A stretch of 64,000 bases of DNA from an uncultured Oscillospiraceae bacterium (GCA_934591895.1 CAKTPP010000008.1:62001-126000), one strand, 5' to 3'. Positions 1-9,254 are shown, counted from the stretch's first letter. Notes: a model not told the origin generated them from the sequence alone. Translations and numbers: made by a program.

Positions 1-1
1 G

Positions 2-628
2 CGCGAGACGTTTGCGTTTTTCCGCAATACACGTCTGCCGGCCGAGCAGCGCCGCAAGCAGTTTCCCGCGGCGCGCATGGTGCTCATGATCATCCTCGCG
101 ACGCTGCCGCTGTTTCTGATCCTGCCGGTCAACGACAGGGTGGAGCAGCTCTACTACCACACGTTTTTCATCGGCTTCATGCTCATCCTCACGGGCTTTC
201 TGCTGTTCGTGGCCGACAGGATGCCCAAGGGCACGCGCACGGAAAAAAACATGCGCGTGCGCGATGCGCTCATCATCGGGGCGTGTCAGGCCGTGGCGAC
301 GATCCCGGGGCTCTCCCGGTCGGGCACCACGATCGCCGCCGGTATGGCCACCGGGCTTGAGCGCGGCTTTGCGGTGCGCTTCTCGTTTCTGATGTCGCTG
401 CCCGCGGTGCTGGGGGCGAACATCCTGTCGCTGGCCAAGGCGGCGCAGGCGGGCATCGATGTGTCGCTCCTGCCGGCCTATCTGATCGGCATGCTCGTGG
501 CGATGGCTTCCGGCGTCGTCGCAATCGGCCTCGTCAAGCGCCTGACGTCGAAGGGACACTTCGGTGCGTTCAGCTACTACTGCTGGGGCGCCGGCGCAGT
601 GACGATGCTGCTGTCTCTGATTTTCTGA
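2..628 (+). CDS. uppP: Undecaprenyl-diphosphatase, C-terminal part (5' end outside window)
   Basis: This integral membrane enzyme removes a phosphate from undecaprenyl diphosphate, recycling the lipid carrier for peptidoglycan synthesis. The reading frame is open from base 2, so the N-terminus lies upstream of the window. The family signature PGLSRSGTT is present, within the conserved arginine/serine active-site region, and several hydrophobic segments follow to the C-terminus (ending LLSLIF). About 208 of the usual 260-290 residues are visible. ftsK begins 14 bases after the stop, so the two may be cotranscribed. Confidence 0.93.
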   Translation, partial: RETFAFFRNTRLPAEQRRKQFPAARMVLMIILATLPLFLILPVNDRVEQLYYHTFFIGFMLILTGFLLFVADRMPKGTRTEKNMRVRDALIIGACQAVATIPGLSRSGTTIAAGMATGLERGFAVRFSFLMSLPAVLGANILSLAKAAQAGIDVSLLPAYLIGMLVAMASGVVAIGLVKRLTSKGHFGAFSYYCWGAGAVTMLLSLIF

Positions 629-642
629 GAGGACGTTATTAC

Positions 643-3249
643 ATGGCAACTTCATCACCAAAAAAGAAAACCGGCGCGGCCAAAAAGTCTGCTCCGGCCG
701 CAAAAAAGCCTGCCGCAGCGCCCAAAAAGCAGCCTGCGAAAAAGCAGTCTGCCGCTGCGGCGGCGCCTGCGCAGACTGCGCCGACGTGGCCGTATGCCAT
801 TGTGTGCATCGTGCTGTCGCTGCTTGCGTTTCTCGGCCTGTTCCGCGCCGAGGGCGTCATCATCGACGGCTTTGCGGGCTTCCTGTCCGGCATCATGGGC
901 TGGGGCTACTGGGCCTTCCCGTTTGCGATGCTGCTGCTGGCGTGGGTCTTCGTGCGCAATCCGGAGCGGCATTTCGGCCTGCGCGTGACGGCGGCGCTGC
1001 TGATCGCGCCGCTGTTCGGCACGATCGTGCACCTCATGCTCTGCCGCGTGGCGTTCACGGCGCAGACGTTCGGCGCGATCGTCGGTCAGCTCTATGACGG
1101 CGGCAGGGCGCTCACCTCCGGCGGCGTCATCTCCGGCGGCGTGGGCTATCTGCTCAAGGCCGGCATCAGCGTGTACGCGGCACTGCCGCTGACGATGGCG
1201 GCGTTCGTGGTCTGCGTGCTCGGCAGCATGGATCTGACGGTCGGCAAGGTCGTCACCAAATGGCGCGCGCACCGCGCGGCACAGTACATCCCGGACGATG
1301 GAGACCAGCCGCTTTTTGACGACGAGGACGAGCCTGCCGCGCCGCCGCAGCCCGAGCCGCCGCGCCGCACTCGCCGCGCGGCGCCGGACAAGCCGGTCGC
1401 AAAGAAGAAGCTCATCGACATCCCGGTCGAGGACACGCCGTCCGAGCCGGATGACGAGCCGATCGACCCCATCCCGGTCAAAAAGGCCGCCCGCGGCGCG
1501 AAAAAGCCCGCGCCGGCGGAGGCGACGCAGAACGTGCAGCCCCTGTCCGTGGAGGAGGCGGCGGACATCTGCGGCGTGGACGTGACGGCCGCGCAGGAGA
1601 TCCACGACCCACCGAAGCCGTCCAGAAAGGCGGTCGGCGCGGCGGTCGCGGCGGAGACGGCAGCGATCACCTCTGCGATCGAGCGCGAGAACGCCGACCA
1701 CTCGGCCTATCAGCTGCCGCCGGTGTCGTTCCTGCGCGCCGGAAAGCGCGATCAGACCGACGCGACGGAGGAGATCCGCTTCAACCGCGACCGGCTCGAC
1801 ACCGCCCTGAGCAGCTTCGGCGTCAACGCCACGATCCGCGACGTGACGCGCGGCCCCACGGTCACGCGCTACGATCTCGAGCTTGAGGCGGGCGTGAAGC
1901 TCAACAAGATCACGAACCTCTCCGGCGACCTTGCGCTCGCGCTCGGCGTGGAGAACGTGCGCATCGCGCCCATCCCGGACAAGATCTCGACCGTCGGCAT
2001 CGAGGTGCCGAACAAGATCGTCAGCGCGGTCTGCCTGCGCGATATCATCGACTCTCCGGCCTTCCGCAGCGCCAAGTCCAAGCTCTCGTTCGCCGTCGGC
2101 AAGGACATCGGCGGCAACTGCATCATCGGCAACATCTCCAAGCTGCCGCATATGCTCATCGCCGGCACGACCGGCTCCGGCAAGTCCGTGTGCATGAACT
2201 CGCTCATCCTCAGCCTGCTCTACAAGGCGACGCCGGACGAGGTGCGCCTGATCATGATCGACCCGAAGATGGTCGAGCTCGGCATCTATAACGGCATCCC
2301 GCACCTGTTCATCCCCGTCGTGACCGACCCGAAAAAGGCGGCCGGCGCGCTGCAGTGGGCGGTCGTGGAGATGCTCAAGCGCTACCGCCTGTTTTCCGAG
2401 GCGCAGGTGCGCGACCTGGCAAGCTACAACGAGCTGCAAAAGAGTGAGCCCGACGGACAGACGCTGCCGCAGGTCGTCATCGTCATCGATGAGCTGGCCG
2501 ACCTCATGCTCTGCGCCGCCAAAGAGGTGGAGGAGAGCATCTGCCGCGTGGCGCAGATGGGCCGCGCCGCCGGCATGCACCTGATCATCGCAACGCAGCG
2601 CCCGTCGGCGGACGTCATCACCGGCCTCATGAAGGCGAACATCCCGAGCCGCATCGCCTTTGCGGTCTCGTCCTCGCTCGAGAGCCGCATCATCCTTGAC
2701 ACCTCCGGCGCGGAAAAGCTCATCGGCATGGGCGATATGCTCTATGCGCCCATCGGCACGGGCAAGCCCCTGCGTGTGCAGGGCTCGTTCGTGTCGGATG
2801 AAGAGCGCGAGGAGGTCGTGCGCTTCATCAAGCAGAACTCCGAGGCGCAGTACAGCGACGATATCATCGCCCAGATCGAGAAATCCGCTGCCGAGGCCGA
2901 TAAGAAGTCCGGCCCCGCGCCCGAGGCGGACAAGCCCGCCAAGAGCGACTATGACGAGCTGCTGCCGCAGGCGGTGGACGTCATTCTTGAGACGAAGCAG
3001 GCGTCGGTGTCCATGCTGCAGCGCCGGCTCAAGCTCGGCTATTCGCGCGCCGCGCGCATGGTCGACCAGATGGAGGAGATGGGCATTGTCGGGCCGTTCG
3101 AGGGCTCGAAGCCGCGCAAGATCCTCATCACGAAGCAGCAGTGGCAGGAGATGCAGTATGTGCAGGGCACCGCGCCGAGCGAGGTGCTGCAGGCACAGAC
3201 GGAATTTGCAGACGAGAACGAAGAGGAACCTGAAGACGATGAATCATGA
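643..3249 (+). CDS. ftsK: DNA translocase FtsK/SpoIIIE
   Basis: This membrane-anchored motor pumps chromosomal DNA across the closing septum and aids dimer resolution. The 868-residue protein starts with a Lys/Ala/Pro-rich tail (about residues 1-45), followed by roughly four membrane helices to about residue 195, a long acidic/Pro linker, and the RecA-like motor with Walker A GTTGSGKS near residue 508. The winged-helix gamma domain, which reads oriented DNA sequences, begins near residue 773. GAGAGG lies upstream of the ATG. The end overlaps mrnC by 11 bases. Cell division or sporulation use cannot be separated from sequence alone. The basic N-terminal tail is unusual in length but fits a cytoplasmic nucleic-acid- or lipid-facing extension. 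Confidence 0.95.
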   Translation: MATSSPKKKTGAAKKSAPAAKKPAAAPKKQPAKKQSAAAAAPAQTAPTWPYAIVCIVLSLLAFLGLFRAEGVIIDGFAGFLSGIMGWGYWAFPFAMLLLAWVFVRNPERHFGLRVTAALLIAPLFGTIVHLMLCRVAFTAQTFGAIVGQLYDGGRALTSGGVISGGVGYLLKAGISVYAALPLTMAAFVVCVLGSMDLTVGKVVTKWRAHRAAQYIPDDGDQPLFDDEDEPAAPPQPEPPRRTRRAAPDKPVAKKKLIDIPVEDTPSEPDDEPIDPIPVKKAARGAKKPAPAEATQNVQPLSVEEAADICGVDVTAAQEIHDPPKPSRKAVGAAVAAETAAITSAIERENADHSAYQLPPVSFLRAGKRDQTDATEEIRFNRDRLDTALSSFGVNATIRDVTRGPTVTRYDLELEAGVKLNKITNLSGDLALALGVENVRIAPIPDKISTVGIEVPNKIVSAVCLRDIIDSPAFRSAKSKLSFAVGKDIGGNCIIGNISKLPHMLIAGTTGSGKSVCMNSLILSLLYKATPDEVRLIMIDPKMVELGIYNGIPHLFIPVVTDPKKAAGALQWAVVEMLKRYRLFSEAQVRDLASYNELQKSEPDGQTLPQVVIVIDELADLMLCAAKEVEESICRVAQMGRAAGMHLIIATQRPSADVITGLMKANIPSRIAFAVSSSLESRIILDTSGAEKLIGMGDMLYAPIGTGKPLRVQGSFVSDEEREEVVRFIKQNSEAQYSDDIIAQIEKSAAEADKKSGPAPEADKPAKSDYDELLPQAVDVILETKQASVSMLQRRLKLGYSRAARMVDQMEEMGIVGPFEGSKPRKILITKQQWQEMQYVQGTAPSEVLQAQTEFADENEEEPEDDES

Positions 3250-3706
3250 TCTCCACACGGGGCGGCCGGAGCGCCGCCCCGTCGGCACGATAGCCTTTCC
3301 CAATGGCACGGACTTTGCCCCGGAAATGACGCCGGCGCAGGTCGGCGCCTACAGCACGCTCGCCCTCGCGCACATCGGCGACGGGGTGTATGAGCTCATG
3401 ATGCGCACGGCGCTGTGTGCCGCCGGGCTCACCGCCGTGACCGATCTGCACCGCGAGACAGTGCGCCGCGTCAACGCGCCTGCGCAGGCGCGCGCAGCGG
3501 AGGCGATCCTGCCCCTGCTGACGGAGGAAGAGCACGCGGTCTATAAGCGCGGGCGCAATGCGAAGGTGAACTCTGTGCCGCAGCATGCGGACGCCGCGCA
3601 GTATCACGCCGCCACAGGGCTTGAGACGCTCTTTGGCTGGCTGTATCTGCTCGGACGCACGCAGCGGCTGCGCGAGCTGTTCGCCGCGATCACGGAGGTG
3701 CTTTGA
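3239..3706 (+). CDS. mrnC: Mini-ribonuclease 3
   Basis: This small RNase III-type nuclease lacks the dsRNA-binding domain; in Bacillus it trims 23S rRNA precursor ends. The 155-residue product carries the family pattern: an IGDGVYEL stretch near residue 47, HRETVRRVNA, and a C-terminal KRGRNAK...ATGLETLFGWLYL block. I chose the ATG that overlaps the ftsK stop because a GAGGAA ribosome site lies about 9 bases before it. This gives an N-terminal extension of about 25 residues relative to typical members, so a later Met (near 3326) is possible. In most Clostridia mrnC follows cysS; here it sits between ftsK and rqcH. Confidence 0.9.
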   Translation: MNHDLHTGRPERRPVGTIAFPNGTDFAPEMTPAQVGAYSTLALAHIGDGVYELMMRTALCAAGLTAVTDLHRETVRRVNAPAQARAAEAILPLLTEEEHAVYKRGRNAKVNSVPQHADAAQYHAATGLETLFGWLYLLGRTQRLRELFAAITEVL

Positions 3707-3707
3707 T

Positions 3708-5468
3708 ATGCCGATGGACGCAGTATTCCTGCACGGCCTGACACGGGAGCTCACACAGAGCCTGACCGGCGCGCGCATCGACAAGGTGCAGCAGCCGGAG
3801 CGGGATCTGCTGCTGCTGTCCGTGCGCACACAGGGCGGCAATGCCAGGCTGCTCGTGCACGGCGGCGTGGGCAGCGCGCGCGTGCATTTTACGCGCGGCA
3901 CGTTTGAAAACCCTGCCGAGCCGCCGATGTTCTGCATGCTTCTGCGCAAGCACCTCGTCGGTGCGCGCATCACGGGTATTTCCCAGCCGGATTTTGAGCG
4001 CATGCTCATTCTCGACCTCGACGGGCGGGACGAACTCGGCACGCCGGTCAGAAAGCAGCTTGTTGTCGAGATGCTCGGCCGCCAGTCGAATGTCATCCTC
4101 GTCAGCGGCGACGGGCACATCATCGACTGCATGCGCCGCGTGGATTCCTCCATGAGCGAGACGCGGCAGGTGCAGCCGGGACTGTTTTACCGCATGCCGC
4201 TGCGGCAGGAAAAGCCGGTGCTGTTTGATACGACGCCGGAGCAGCGCATGGAGCTGCTCTCCGGCCCGATCACGGCGGCGACGCTTGACAAGTGGCTGCT
4301 GGGGCTCTTTTCCGGCGTGTCGCCGCTGCTGTGCCGGGAGCTGTGCTTCCGCGCGCTCGGCGATGCCAGCCCACGGCTGGAGCGGCTGGATGATGCGCAG
4401 CGCGCACGCCTTGCGCACGAGCTTGACGCGCTCGTGTTTACGGTCGGGACGGGGAACCTTGCGCCGACCATGCTGCTCGACGGCGAGCGGCCGAAGGATT
4501 TTTCCGCCGTGCCGATCCTGCAGTATCAGGGGGCGCTGCAAAGCCGCGGCTGCGGCTCGTTTTCCGAGCTGCTCGATGAGTTCTATCTCCGCCGCGACAA
4601 GGCGGAGGCCATGCGCCGCCGCTCGCAGGAGCTGACGCATCAGGTGCGCACCGTGCGCGACCGCACGGCCAAAAAGCTCGCCATCCAGCGCTCGGATCTG
4701 CTGCGCTGCGCCGACCGTGAGGCGCTGCGGCAGAAGGCCGATCTCATCAAGGCGAACCTCTACCGCATCGAAAAGGGTGCGCGCACCGTGACGGTGCAGG
4801 ACTACTATGCCGAGGGCTGCCCGGACGTGACGATCGAGCTCGACCCGCGCAGGAGCCCGCAGGAAAACGCCGCCGCGCTCTATAAAGCCTACCGCAAGGC
4901 CAAGACGGCCGAGCAGTACCTGACGGGCTTGATCGCCGAGTCGAGCCGGAATCTTGAGTACCTCAACAGCGTGCTCGACGAGCTTGCGCGCGCCGAGAGC
5001 GAGCGTGACCTCGTGGACATCCGCGCCGAGCTGCACGCGACCGGCTACCTGCGCCAGCCGCGCAGCGCGAAAAAGGAGCGAACCGCGCCGCGCGCGCCGC
5101 TTGCCTTCGTGTCGAGCACAGGGTATGAGATCCTTGTCGGCCGCTCCAACACGCAGAATGACGAACTCACGCACCGTACCGCCCGCCGCACGGACATCTG
5201 GCTGCATGTGCAGAAGGTGCACGGCTCGCACGTCATCATCCGCGCGCACGACACGACGCCGGACGCGCAGACGATCGCCGAGGCGGCGAGCCTCGCCGTG
5301 TACTACTCGCAGGCGCGCGGCGGCGGCAAGACGCCCGTGGACTACACCATGGCGCGCTTCGTGCGCAAGCCCTCCGGTGCGCTGCCGGGCATGGTGCTCT
5401 ACACGGACTATCAGACCTGCATGGCCGAGAGCGACGAGGCGCTCGTCGAGCGCCTGCGGCTGCGATAG
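3708..5468 (+). CDS. rqcH: Ribosome quality control protein RqcH (NFACT family)
   Basis: RqcH binds 50S subunits carrying stalled nascent chains and recruits tRNA-Ala to add C-terminal alanine tails that mark the chain for proteolysis. The 586-residue product has the NFACT-N domain (start MPMDAVFLHGLTREL, with the typical PPMFCMLLRKHL helix), a central helix-hairpin-helix and coiled-coil portion (about residues 290-440), and a C-terminal NFACT-R/DUF814 domain with DIWLHVQKVHGSHVII near residue 490. It could equally be annotated as a fibronectin-binding protein, an old misnomer. The start lies one base after the mrnC stop, implying translational coupling. Confidence 0.93.
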   Translation: MPMDAVFLHGLTRELTQSLTGARIDKVQQPERDLLLLSVRTQGGNARLLVHGGVGSARVHFTRGTFENPAEPPMFCMLLRKHLVGARITGISQPDFERMLILDLDGRDELGTPVRKQLVVEMLGRQSNVILVSGDGHIIDCMRRVDSSMSETRQVQPGLFYRMPLRQEKPVLFDTTPEQRMELLSGPITAATLDKWLLGLFSGVSPLLCRELCFRALGDASPRLERLDDAQRARLAHELDALVFTVGTGNLAPTMLLDGERPKDFSAVPILQYQGALQSRGCGSFSELLDEFYLRRDKAEAMRRRSQELTHQVRTVRDRTAKKLAIQRSDLLRCADREALRQKADLIKANLYRIEKGARTVTVQDYYAEGCPDVTIELDPRRSPQENAAALYKAYRKAKTAEQYLTGLIAESSRNLEYLNSVLDELARAESERDLVDIRAELHATGYLRQPRSAKKERTAPRAPLAFVSSTGYEILVGRSNTQNDELTHRTARRTDIWLHVQKVHGSHVIIRAHDTTPDAQTIAEAASLAVYYSQARGGGKTPVDYTMARFVRKPSGALPGMVLYTDYQTCMAESDEALVERLRLR

Positions 5469-5480
5469 GAGGGCGGAGGC

Positions 5481-6002
5481 ATGGGTCAGACCGGCATTCT
5501 GCTCGATGTGGCCGTGCTTGCGGCCGCCTATGCCGCGTGGCTGCTGCCGAAGTGGCGGCGGCTGGGGAAAAGGCCGCTGCTCGTTTACACGCTCATGTAC
5601 GGCTGCCTTGCCGGGATCGTGCGCTTTACGCTCATGCCGGTGCTCACGGCGCTGCCGTATTGCTTTGACCATCCGTACATCCCCATGCACATGGCTCCGT
5701 TTGAGGATGTCATCCTCCGGCACGGCGACTATGTGCGGCAGATCGTGCTCAATATCGTGCTGTTTCTCCCGTTTGGGGTGCTGCAGCCGCTGTGCGATGC
5801 CTGCCGCGGCAGGCGGCCGCGCTTCTGGCGCTGCCTGCTGCTGACACTGGCGCTCAGCGCCGGCATCGAGTTCGTGCAGCCGCTTCTGCACGTTTTCCGC
5901 AGATCGGACATTACGGACGTCATCACGAATACGGCCGGCGGCGTGCTCGGCTATGCGCTCTGGGCGCTTGGAAATGCCTGCTGCAAAAAGCGGAGCGTAT
6001 AG
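5481..6002 (+). CDS. VanZ-like membrane protein
   Basis: This 173-residue integral membrane protein of the VanZ family has about five hydrophobic segments. The signature is visible in the second half: NIVLFLPFG, then GIEFVQ, then DITDVITNTAGG, the family's conserved polar motifs between helices. VanZ of enterococci confers low-level teicoplanin resistance, but most chromosomal relatives are uncharacterised, so resistance should not be assumed. GGAGGGCGGAGG lies directly upstream of the ATG and the gap to rqcH is 12 bases, so it closes the ftsK-mrnC-rqcH operon. A weak hairpin followed by CTTTTCC (about 6019-6039) may end transcription. Confidence 0.88.
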   Translation: MGQTGILLDVAVLAAAYAAWLLPKWRRLGKRPLLVYTLMYGCLAGIVRFTLMPVLTALPYCFDHPYIPMHMAPFEDVILRHGDYVRQIVLNIVLFLPFGVLQPLCDACRGRRPRFWRCLLLTLALSAGIEFVQPLLHVFRRSDITDVITNTAGGVLGYALWALGNACCKKRSV

Positions 6003-6040
6003 GCGCTGCGATACCGGCCTGCCGCCGGCAGCTTTTCCGG

Positions 6041-6069
6041 TTGAAAACAGGCGGTGTTTCCTGTATACT
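6041..6069 (+). promoter_or_regulatory. Sigma-A promoter for cysteine desulfidase-like gene
   Basis: TTGAAA and TATACT are separated by 17 bases, standing out in a GC-rich background. The start codon lies about 55 bases downstream of the expected transcription start. Confidence 0.75.
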
Positions 6070-6130
6070 GATGCTGTTGGAAAAACGCGAAAATGCAGAT
6101 AACGGAGATATCATATTCGGAGGAGAAATT

Positions 6131-7405
6131 ATGCAACAGCGGATCTATCGCGAGTATGTCGCGATCCTGAAAGAGGAGCTGCAGCCCGCCATGGGCTGTA
6201 CCGAGCCCATCGCCGTGGCCTACTGTGCGGCGCTTGCGCGCCAGACGCTCGGCGCGCTGCCGGAGACGGTGGAGGTGCTCGCGAGCGCGAACATCATCAA
6301 AAACGTCAAGAGCGTCATCGTTCCGAACACGAACGGCCAGCGCGGCATCGCAGCGGCGTCCGCTGCGGGCATCGTGGCCGACAATGCGGATGCGCAGCTT
6401 CAGGTGCTCGCTGAGCTCACACCGGAGCAGGTGGAGTCTGTCGGCGCCTATCTGGAGCAGGCGGCGTTCACCGTCGGGCGCTCGGACAAGGAATATGTGT
6501 TTGACATCCAGGTGCGCGTCACGGCGGGTGCGGACAGCGCCTTCGTCGAGATCGCGGGCTTCCATACGAACGTGATCCGTGTGGAGAAAAACGGCGCTGT
6601 GCTGCAGCAGAAGGACTATCAGGAGTCGGGCAGTCAGCACACGACCGACCGCAGCCTGCTGACGGTCGAGCAGATCGTCACCTTTGCAAACGAGGTCGAG
6701 ATCGCAGACGTTCAGGAGACCCTCCAGCGGCAGATCGATTATAACTGGGCGATCGCCGAGGAGGGACTGCGCGGGGATTACGGTGCGAACATCGGCCGCA
6801 TCCTGCTGCGGTCTTACGGTACGAGCGTCCACAACCGCGCCAAGGCTTACGCCGCGGCGGGGTCGGACGCGCGCATGAACGGCTGCGACCTGCCGGTCGT
6901 CATCAACTCCGGCAGCGGCAATCAGGGTCTGACGGCGTCTCTGCCGGTCATCGTCTACGCAAAGGAGCTCGGCGTCACGCAGGAGATGCTCTATCGCGCG
7001 CTTGCGGTGTCAAACCTCATCACCATCCACTTGAAGACCGGCATCGGCAGCCTGTCTGCCTACTGCGGCGCGACGGCGGCCGGCTGCGGCGCGGCGGCGG
7101 GCGTGACGTATCTCTACGGCGGGCAGTTTGGCGAGATCGCGCATACGGTCGTCAACGCCATTGCCATCGAATCCGGCATGATCTGCGACGGTGCGAAGGC
7201 GAGCTGCGCGGCCAAGATCGCCTCGGCGGTCGAGGCGGGGCTGCTGGGTATGCAGATGCAGATGAACGAGAGCCAGTTCTACGGCGGTGACGGCATTGTC
7301 GTCAAGGGTGTGGAGAATACGATCCGCAACATCGGCACGCTCGCGAGCGAAGGCATGCGCGAGACCGACCGCACGATCATCCGCATGATGATCCAGGAGC
7401 ACTGA
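6131..7405 (+). CDS. L-cysteine desulfidase / serine dehydratase-like iron-sulfur enzyme (UPF0597)
   Basis: This family contains the archaeal L-cysteine desulfidase and E. coli CyuA (YhaM), oxygen-sensitive [4Fe-4S] enzymes that break cysteine into pyruvate, ammonia and sulfide. The 424-residue product has the N-terminal GCTEPIA motif (catalytic-type Cys23) and further candidate cluster cysteines in AGCGAAAG and in the C-terminal ICDGAK...SC block, plus the SGSGNQGL phosphate/carboxylate loop. GGAGGA lies 7 bases before the chosen ATG; upstream in-frame codons lack a ribosome site. It has its own promoter and terminator and stands directly before the L-serine dehydratase genes, a related enzyme class. 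Substrate preference (cysteine or serine) is not decidable here. Confidence 0.88.
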   Translation: MQQRIYREYVAILKEELQPAMGCTEPIAVAYCAALARQTLGALPETVEVLASANIIKNVKSVIVPNTNGQRGIAAASAAGIVADNADAQLQVLAELTPEQVESVGAYLEQAAFTVGRSDKEYVFDIQVRVTAGADSAFVEIAGFHTNVIRVEKNGAVLQQKDYQESGSQHTTDRSLLTVEQIVTFANEVEIADVQETLQRQIDYNWAIAEEGLRGDYGANIGRILLRSYGTSVHNRAKAYAAAGSDARMNGCDLPVVINSGSGNQGLTASLPVIVYAKELGVTQEMLYRALAVSNLITIHLKTGIGSLSAYCGATAAGCGAAAGVTYLYGGQFGEIAHTVVNAIAIESGMICDGAKASCAAKIASAVEAGLLGMQMQMNESQFYGGDGIVVKGVENTIRNIGTLASEGMRETDRTIIRMMIQEH

Positions 7406-7419
7406 CACGGACAGGCTTT

Positions 7420-7450
7420 GCCGGCTGCCGCATGGCGGCCGGCATTTTTT
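7420..7450 (+). terminator. Rho-independent terminator
   Basis: A GC-rich stem (GCCGGCTGCC pairing with GGCGGCCGGC) with a short GCAT loop is followed by seven T residues, just after the cysteine desulfidase-like gene. Confidence 0.85.
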
Positions 7451-7472
7451 TGCGCGCAGCGGCGCGTGCCGC

Positions 7473-7501
7473 TTGCATTTCGCGCGCGCGGCGCGTATAA
7501 T
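7473..7501 (+). promoter_or_regulatory. Sigma-A promoter for sdaAB-sdaAA
   Basis: TTGCAT and TATAAT have a 17-base spacer. The leader then contains a small hairpin (ACCGCG ATT CGCGGT, about 7523-7537) followed by CTGTTTT before the ribosome site; it is too weak to call an attenuator. Confidence 0.78.
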
Positions 7502-7564
7502 AACTCATATTTTTTATCCTCACACCGCGATTCGCGGTCTGTTTTGCATCCAAGGAGGCGCATT

Positions 7565-8233
7565 ATGCGTTTATTTGATATTCTCGGGCCCGTTATGGTC
7601 GGCCCGTCCAGCAGTCACACGGCCGGTGCTGTGCGTATCGGCCTGACGGCGCGCAAGCTGCTCGGCGACCGGCCGGTACACGCCGACATCTTGCTGCACG
7701 GCAGCTTTGCCCTGACCGGCCACGGCCACGGCACGGACTGCGCGCTGATTGCGGGCCTGCTCGGCATGCAGCCGGACGACCTGCGCATCCCGGGCAGCTT
7801 TGCCGTCGCGGCGGAGCAGGGGCTGGCGTTCACATTTCAAAGCGTGCAGATGCGCAATGCGCACCCGAACACCGCGCGTCTGAAGCTCACGGGGGCAAAC
7901 GGCCGCGCGCTCGACATCGTGGCCGAGAGCGTCGGCGGCGGGCGCATCCGCATCCGCTCCATCGACGGCATAGAGACGAACTTCTCCGGCGAGCACAACA
8001 CGCTCATCGTCCACAATCAGGACACGCCCGGCCATGTCGCGGCCGTGACGGCGGCACTGATGCAGCGGCACGTCAACATTGCCACCATGCAGCTCTACCG
8101 CGACGAGCAGGGCGGCTATGCGGTCATGATCCTCGAGTGCGACCAGCCGATCCCGAAGGACATCGAGCAGTGGCTGTCGCACATCGAGGGCATTCAGAAG
8201 ATCACGATCTTTAATCAGGAGGAACCGGTATGA
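7565..8233 (+). CDS. sdaAB: L-serine ammonia-lyase, beta subunit
   Basis: This is the small subunit of the two-part iron-sulfur L-serine dehydratase, which converts serine to pyruvate and ammonia. The 222-residue protein begins with the beta-chain motif GPSSSHTAG near residue 17, which contributes to substrate binding, and ends with an ACT domain (HNQDTPGHVAAV to about residue 215) that may sense serine. AAGGAGG precedes the ATG by 6 bases. The stop overlaps the start of sdaAA by 4 bases (ATGA), so subunits should be made in a fixed ratio. Confidence 0.95.
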   Translation: MRLFDILGPVMVGPSSSHTAGAVRIGLTARKLLGDRPVHADILLHGSFALTGHGHGTDCALIAGLLGMQPDDLRIPGSFAVAAEQGLAFTFQSVQMRNAHPNTARLKLTGANGRALDIVAESVGGGRIRIRSIDGIETNFSGEHNTLIVHNQDTPGHVAAVTAALMQRHVNIATMQLYRDEQGGYAVMILECDQPIPKDIEQWLSHIEGIQKITIFNQEEPV

Positions 8234-9108
8234 GCTTTTCGAGCATTGCGGACATGCTTTCGGCGGCGCAGGAGCGCGCCCTGCCGCTCTATGCCGTCAT
8301 CCGCGACGCGGACTGTCAGGAAAACGGCTATGACGCTGAGGCGTCCCGCCGCCAGATCGCGGCGCTCTGGGCGGCGATGCAGGCCTCCAGCCGGCAGTAT
8401 TGCGCAGCAGACCGCTCCAACAGCGGGCTCATCGGCGGCGACGCGCAAAAGCTCCGCGCGGCGGCGGAAAAGGGCCTGCTGCTCGGCGGGACGTATTTTC
8501 AGCGCGTGACGGAGCAGGCGCTCAAGGTCGCCGAGTGCAACGCCTGCATGAAGCGCATCGTCGCCGCGCCCACGGCGGGCAGCTGCGGCGTGCTTCCGGC
8601 GGTGCTCATCCCGCTCGCGGACGAGCGGGACGTGCCGGAGGAGACGATCCTGCAGGCGCTGTACATCGCGGCGGGCTTCGGTCAGGTCACGGCGCTGCGC
8701 GCGAGCGTCGCCGGGGCGCAGGGCGGCTGTCAGGCGGAGATCGGCACGGCCAGCGCCATGGCCGCCGCCGCGCTGACGCATATCCTCGGCGGCACGGCGC
8801 AGCAGTGCGCGGACGCGTATGCGATGGCGCTTGCAAACCTGCTCGGCCTCGTCTGTGATCCGGTCGCGGGGCTGGTGGAGGTGCCGTGCGTCAAGCGCAA
8901 CGTCATCGGCGCGGTCAACGCCGTGAGCGCGGCGAACATGGCCGTCGCCGGTATCACGAGCCGCATCCCGGTCGACGAGGTCATCGACGCGATGGGCGAG
9001 ATCGGCGATGCGCTCCCGGCCGATCTGCGCGAGACCGGTCTCGGCGGCCTTGCGGGCACGCCGACCGGCCGGAAGATCGCGCGCGAGGTCACCCGGACCG
9101 CACACTGA
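8230..9108 (+). CDS. sdaAA: L-serine ammonia-lyase, alpha subunit
   Basis: This catalytic, [4Fe-4S]-bearing subunit of L-serine dehydratase is 292 residues long, normal for the split clostridial/Bacillus type. The conserved blocks CNACMKRIVAAPTAGSCG, GGCQAEIGTASAMAAAA and CDPVAGLVEVPC carry the cysteines expected to hold the cluster. The cluster makes the enzyme oxygen-labile, in keeping with an anaerobic host. It is translationally coupled to sdaAB by ATGA and closed by a strong terminator. Confidence 0.95.
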   Translation: MSFSSIADMLSAAQERALPLYAVIRDADCQENGYDAEASRRQIAALWAAMQASSRQYCAADRSNSGLIGGDAQKLRAAAEKGLLLGGTYFQRVTEQALKVAECNACMKRIVAAPTAGSCGVLPAVLIPLADERDVPEETILQALYIAAGFGQVTALRASVAGAQGGCQAEIGTASAMAAAALTHILGGTAQQCADAYAMALANLLGLVCDPVAGLVEVPCVKRNVIGAVNAVSAANMAVAGITSRIPVDEVIDAMGEIGDALPADLRETGLGGLAGTPTGRKIAREVTRTAH

Positions 9109-9119
9109 GCGGCGCATAC

Positions 9120-9155
9120 AAAACCTGCTGCATCGGCGGTGCAGCAGGTTTTTGC
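9120..9155 (+). terminator. Rho-independent terminator
   Basis: AAACCTGCTGCA pairs with TGCAGCAGGTTT across a short loop and runs into a T stretch, right after sdaAA. Confidence 0.88.
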
Positions 9156-9254
9156 ACAAAAAGGCTTGACAGGCGCGCGAATTGACGGCAATGTATATCT
9201 GAAACGATCAGCGTGATCAGGCACGACCCGCCCGGCGGGCAGAAAGGCAGAGCT

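Noticed and set aside
655..2580. A 641-codon antisense frame opposite ftsK (and a similar 733-codon one opposite rqcH at 3690-5891)
   Set aside because: Same GC-driven shadow effect: histidine/arginine-rich without motifs, while ftsK and rqcH are unmistakable.
9166..9200. A promoter upstream of yhaM based on TTGACA
   Set aside because: No TATAAT-like box lies at 16-18 bases; TATATC is 22 bases away, so I did not call it.
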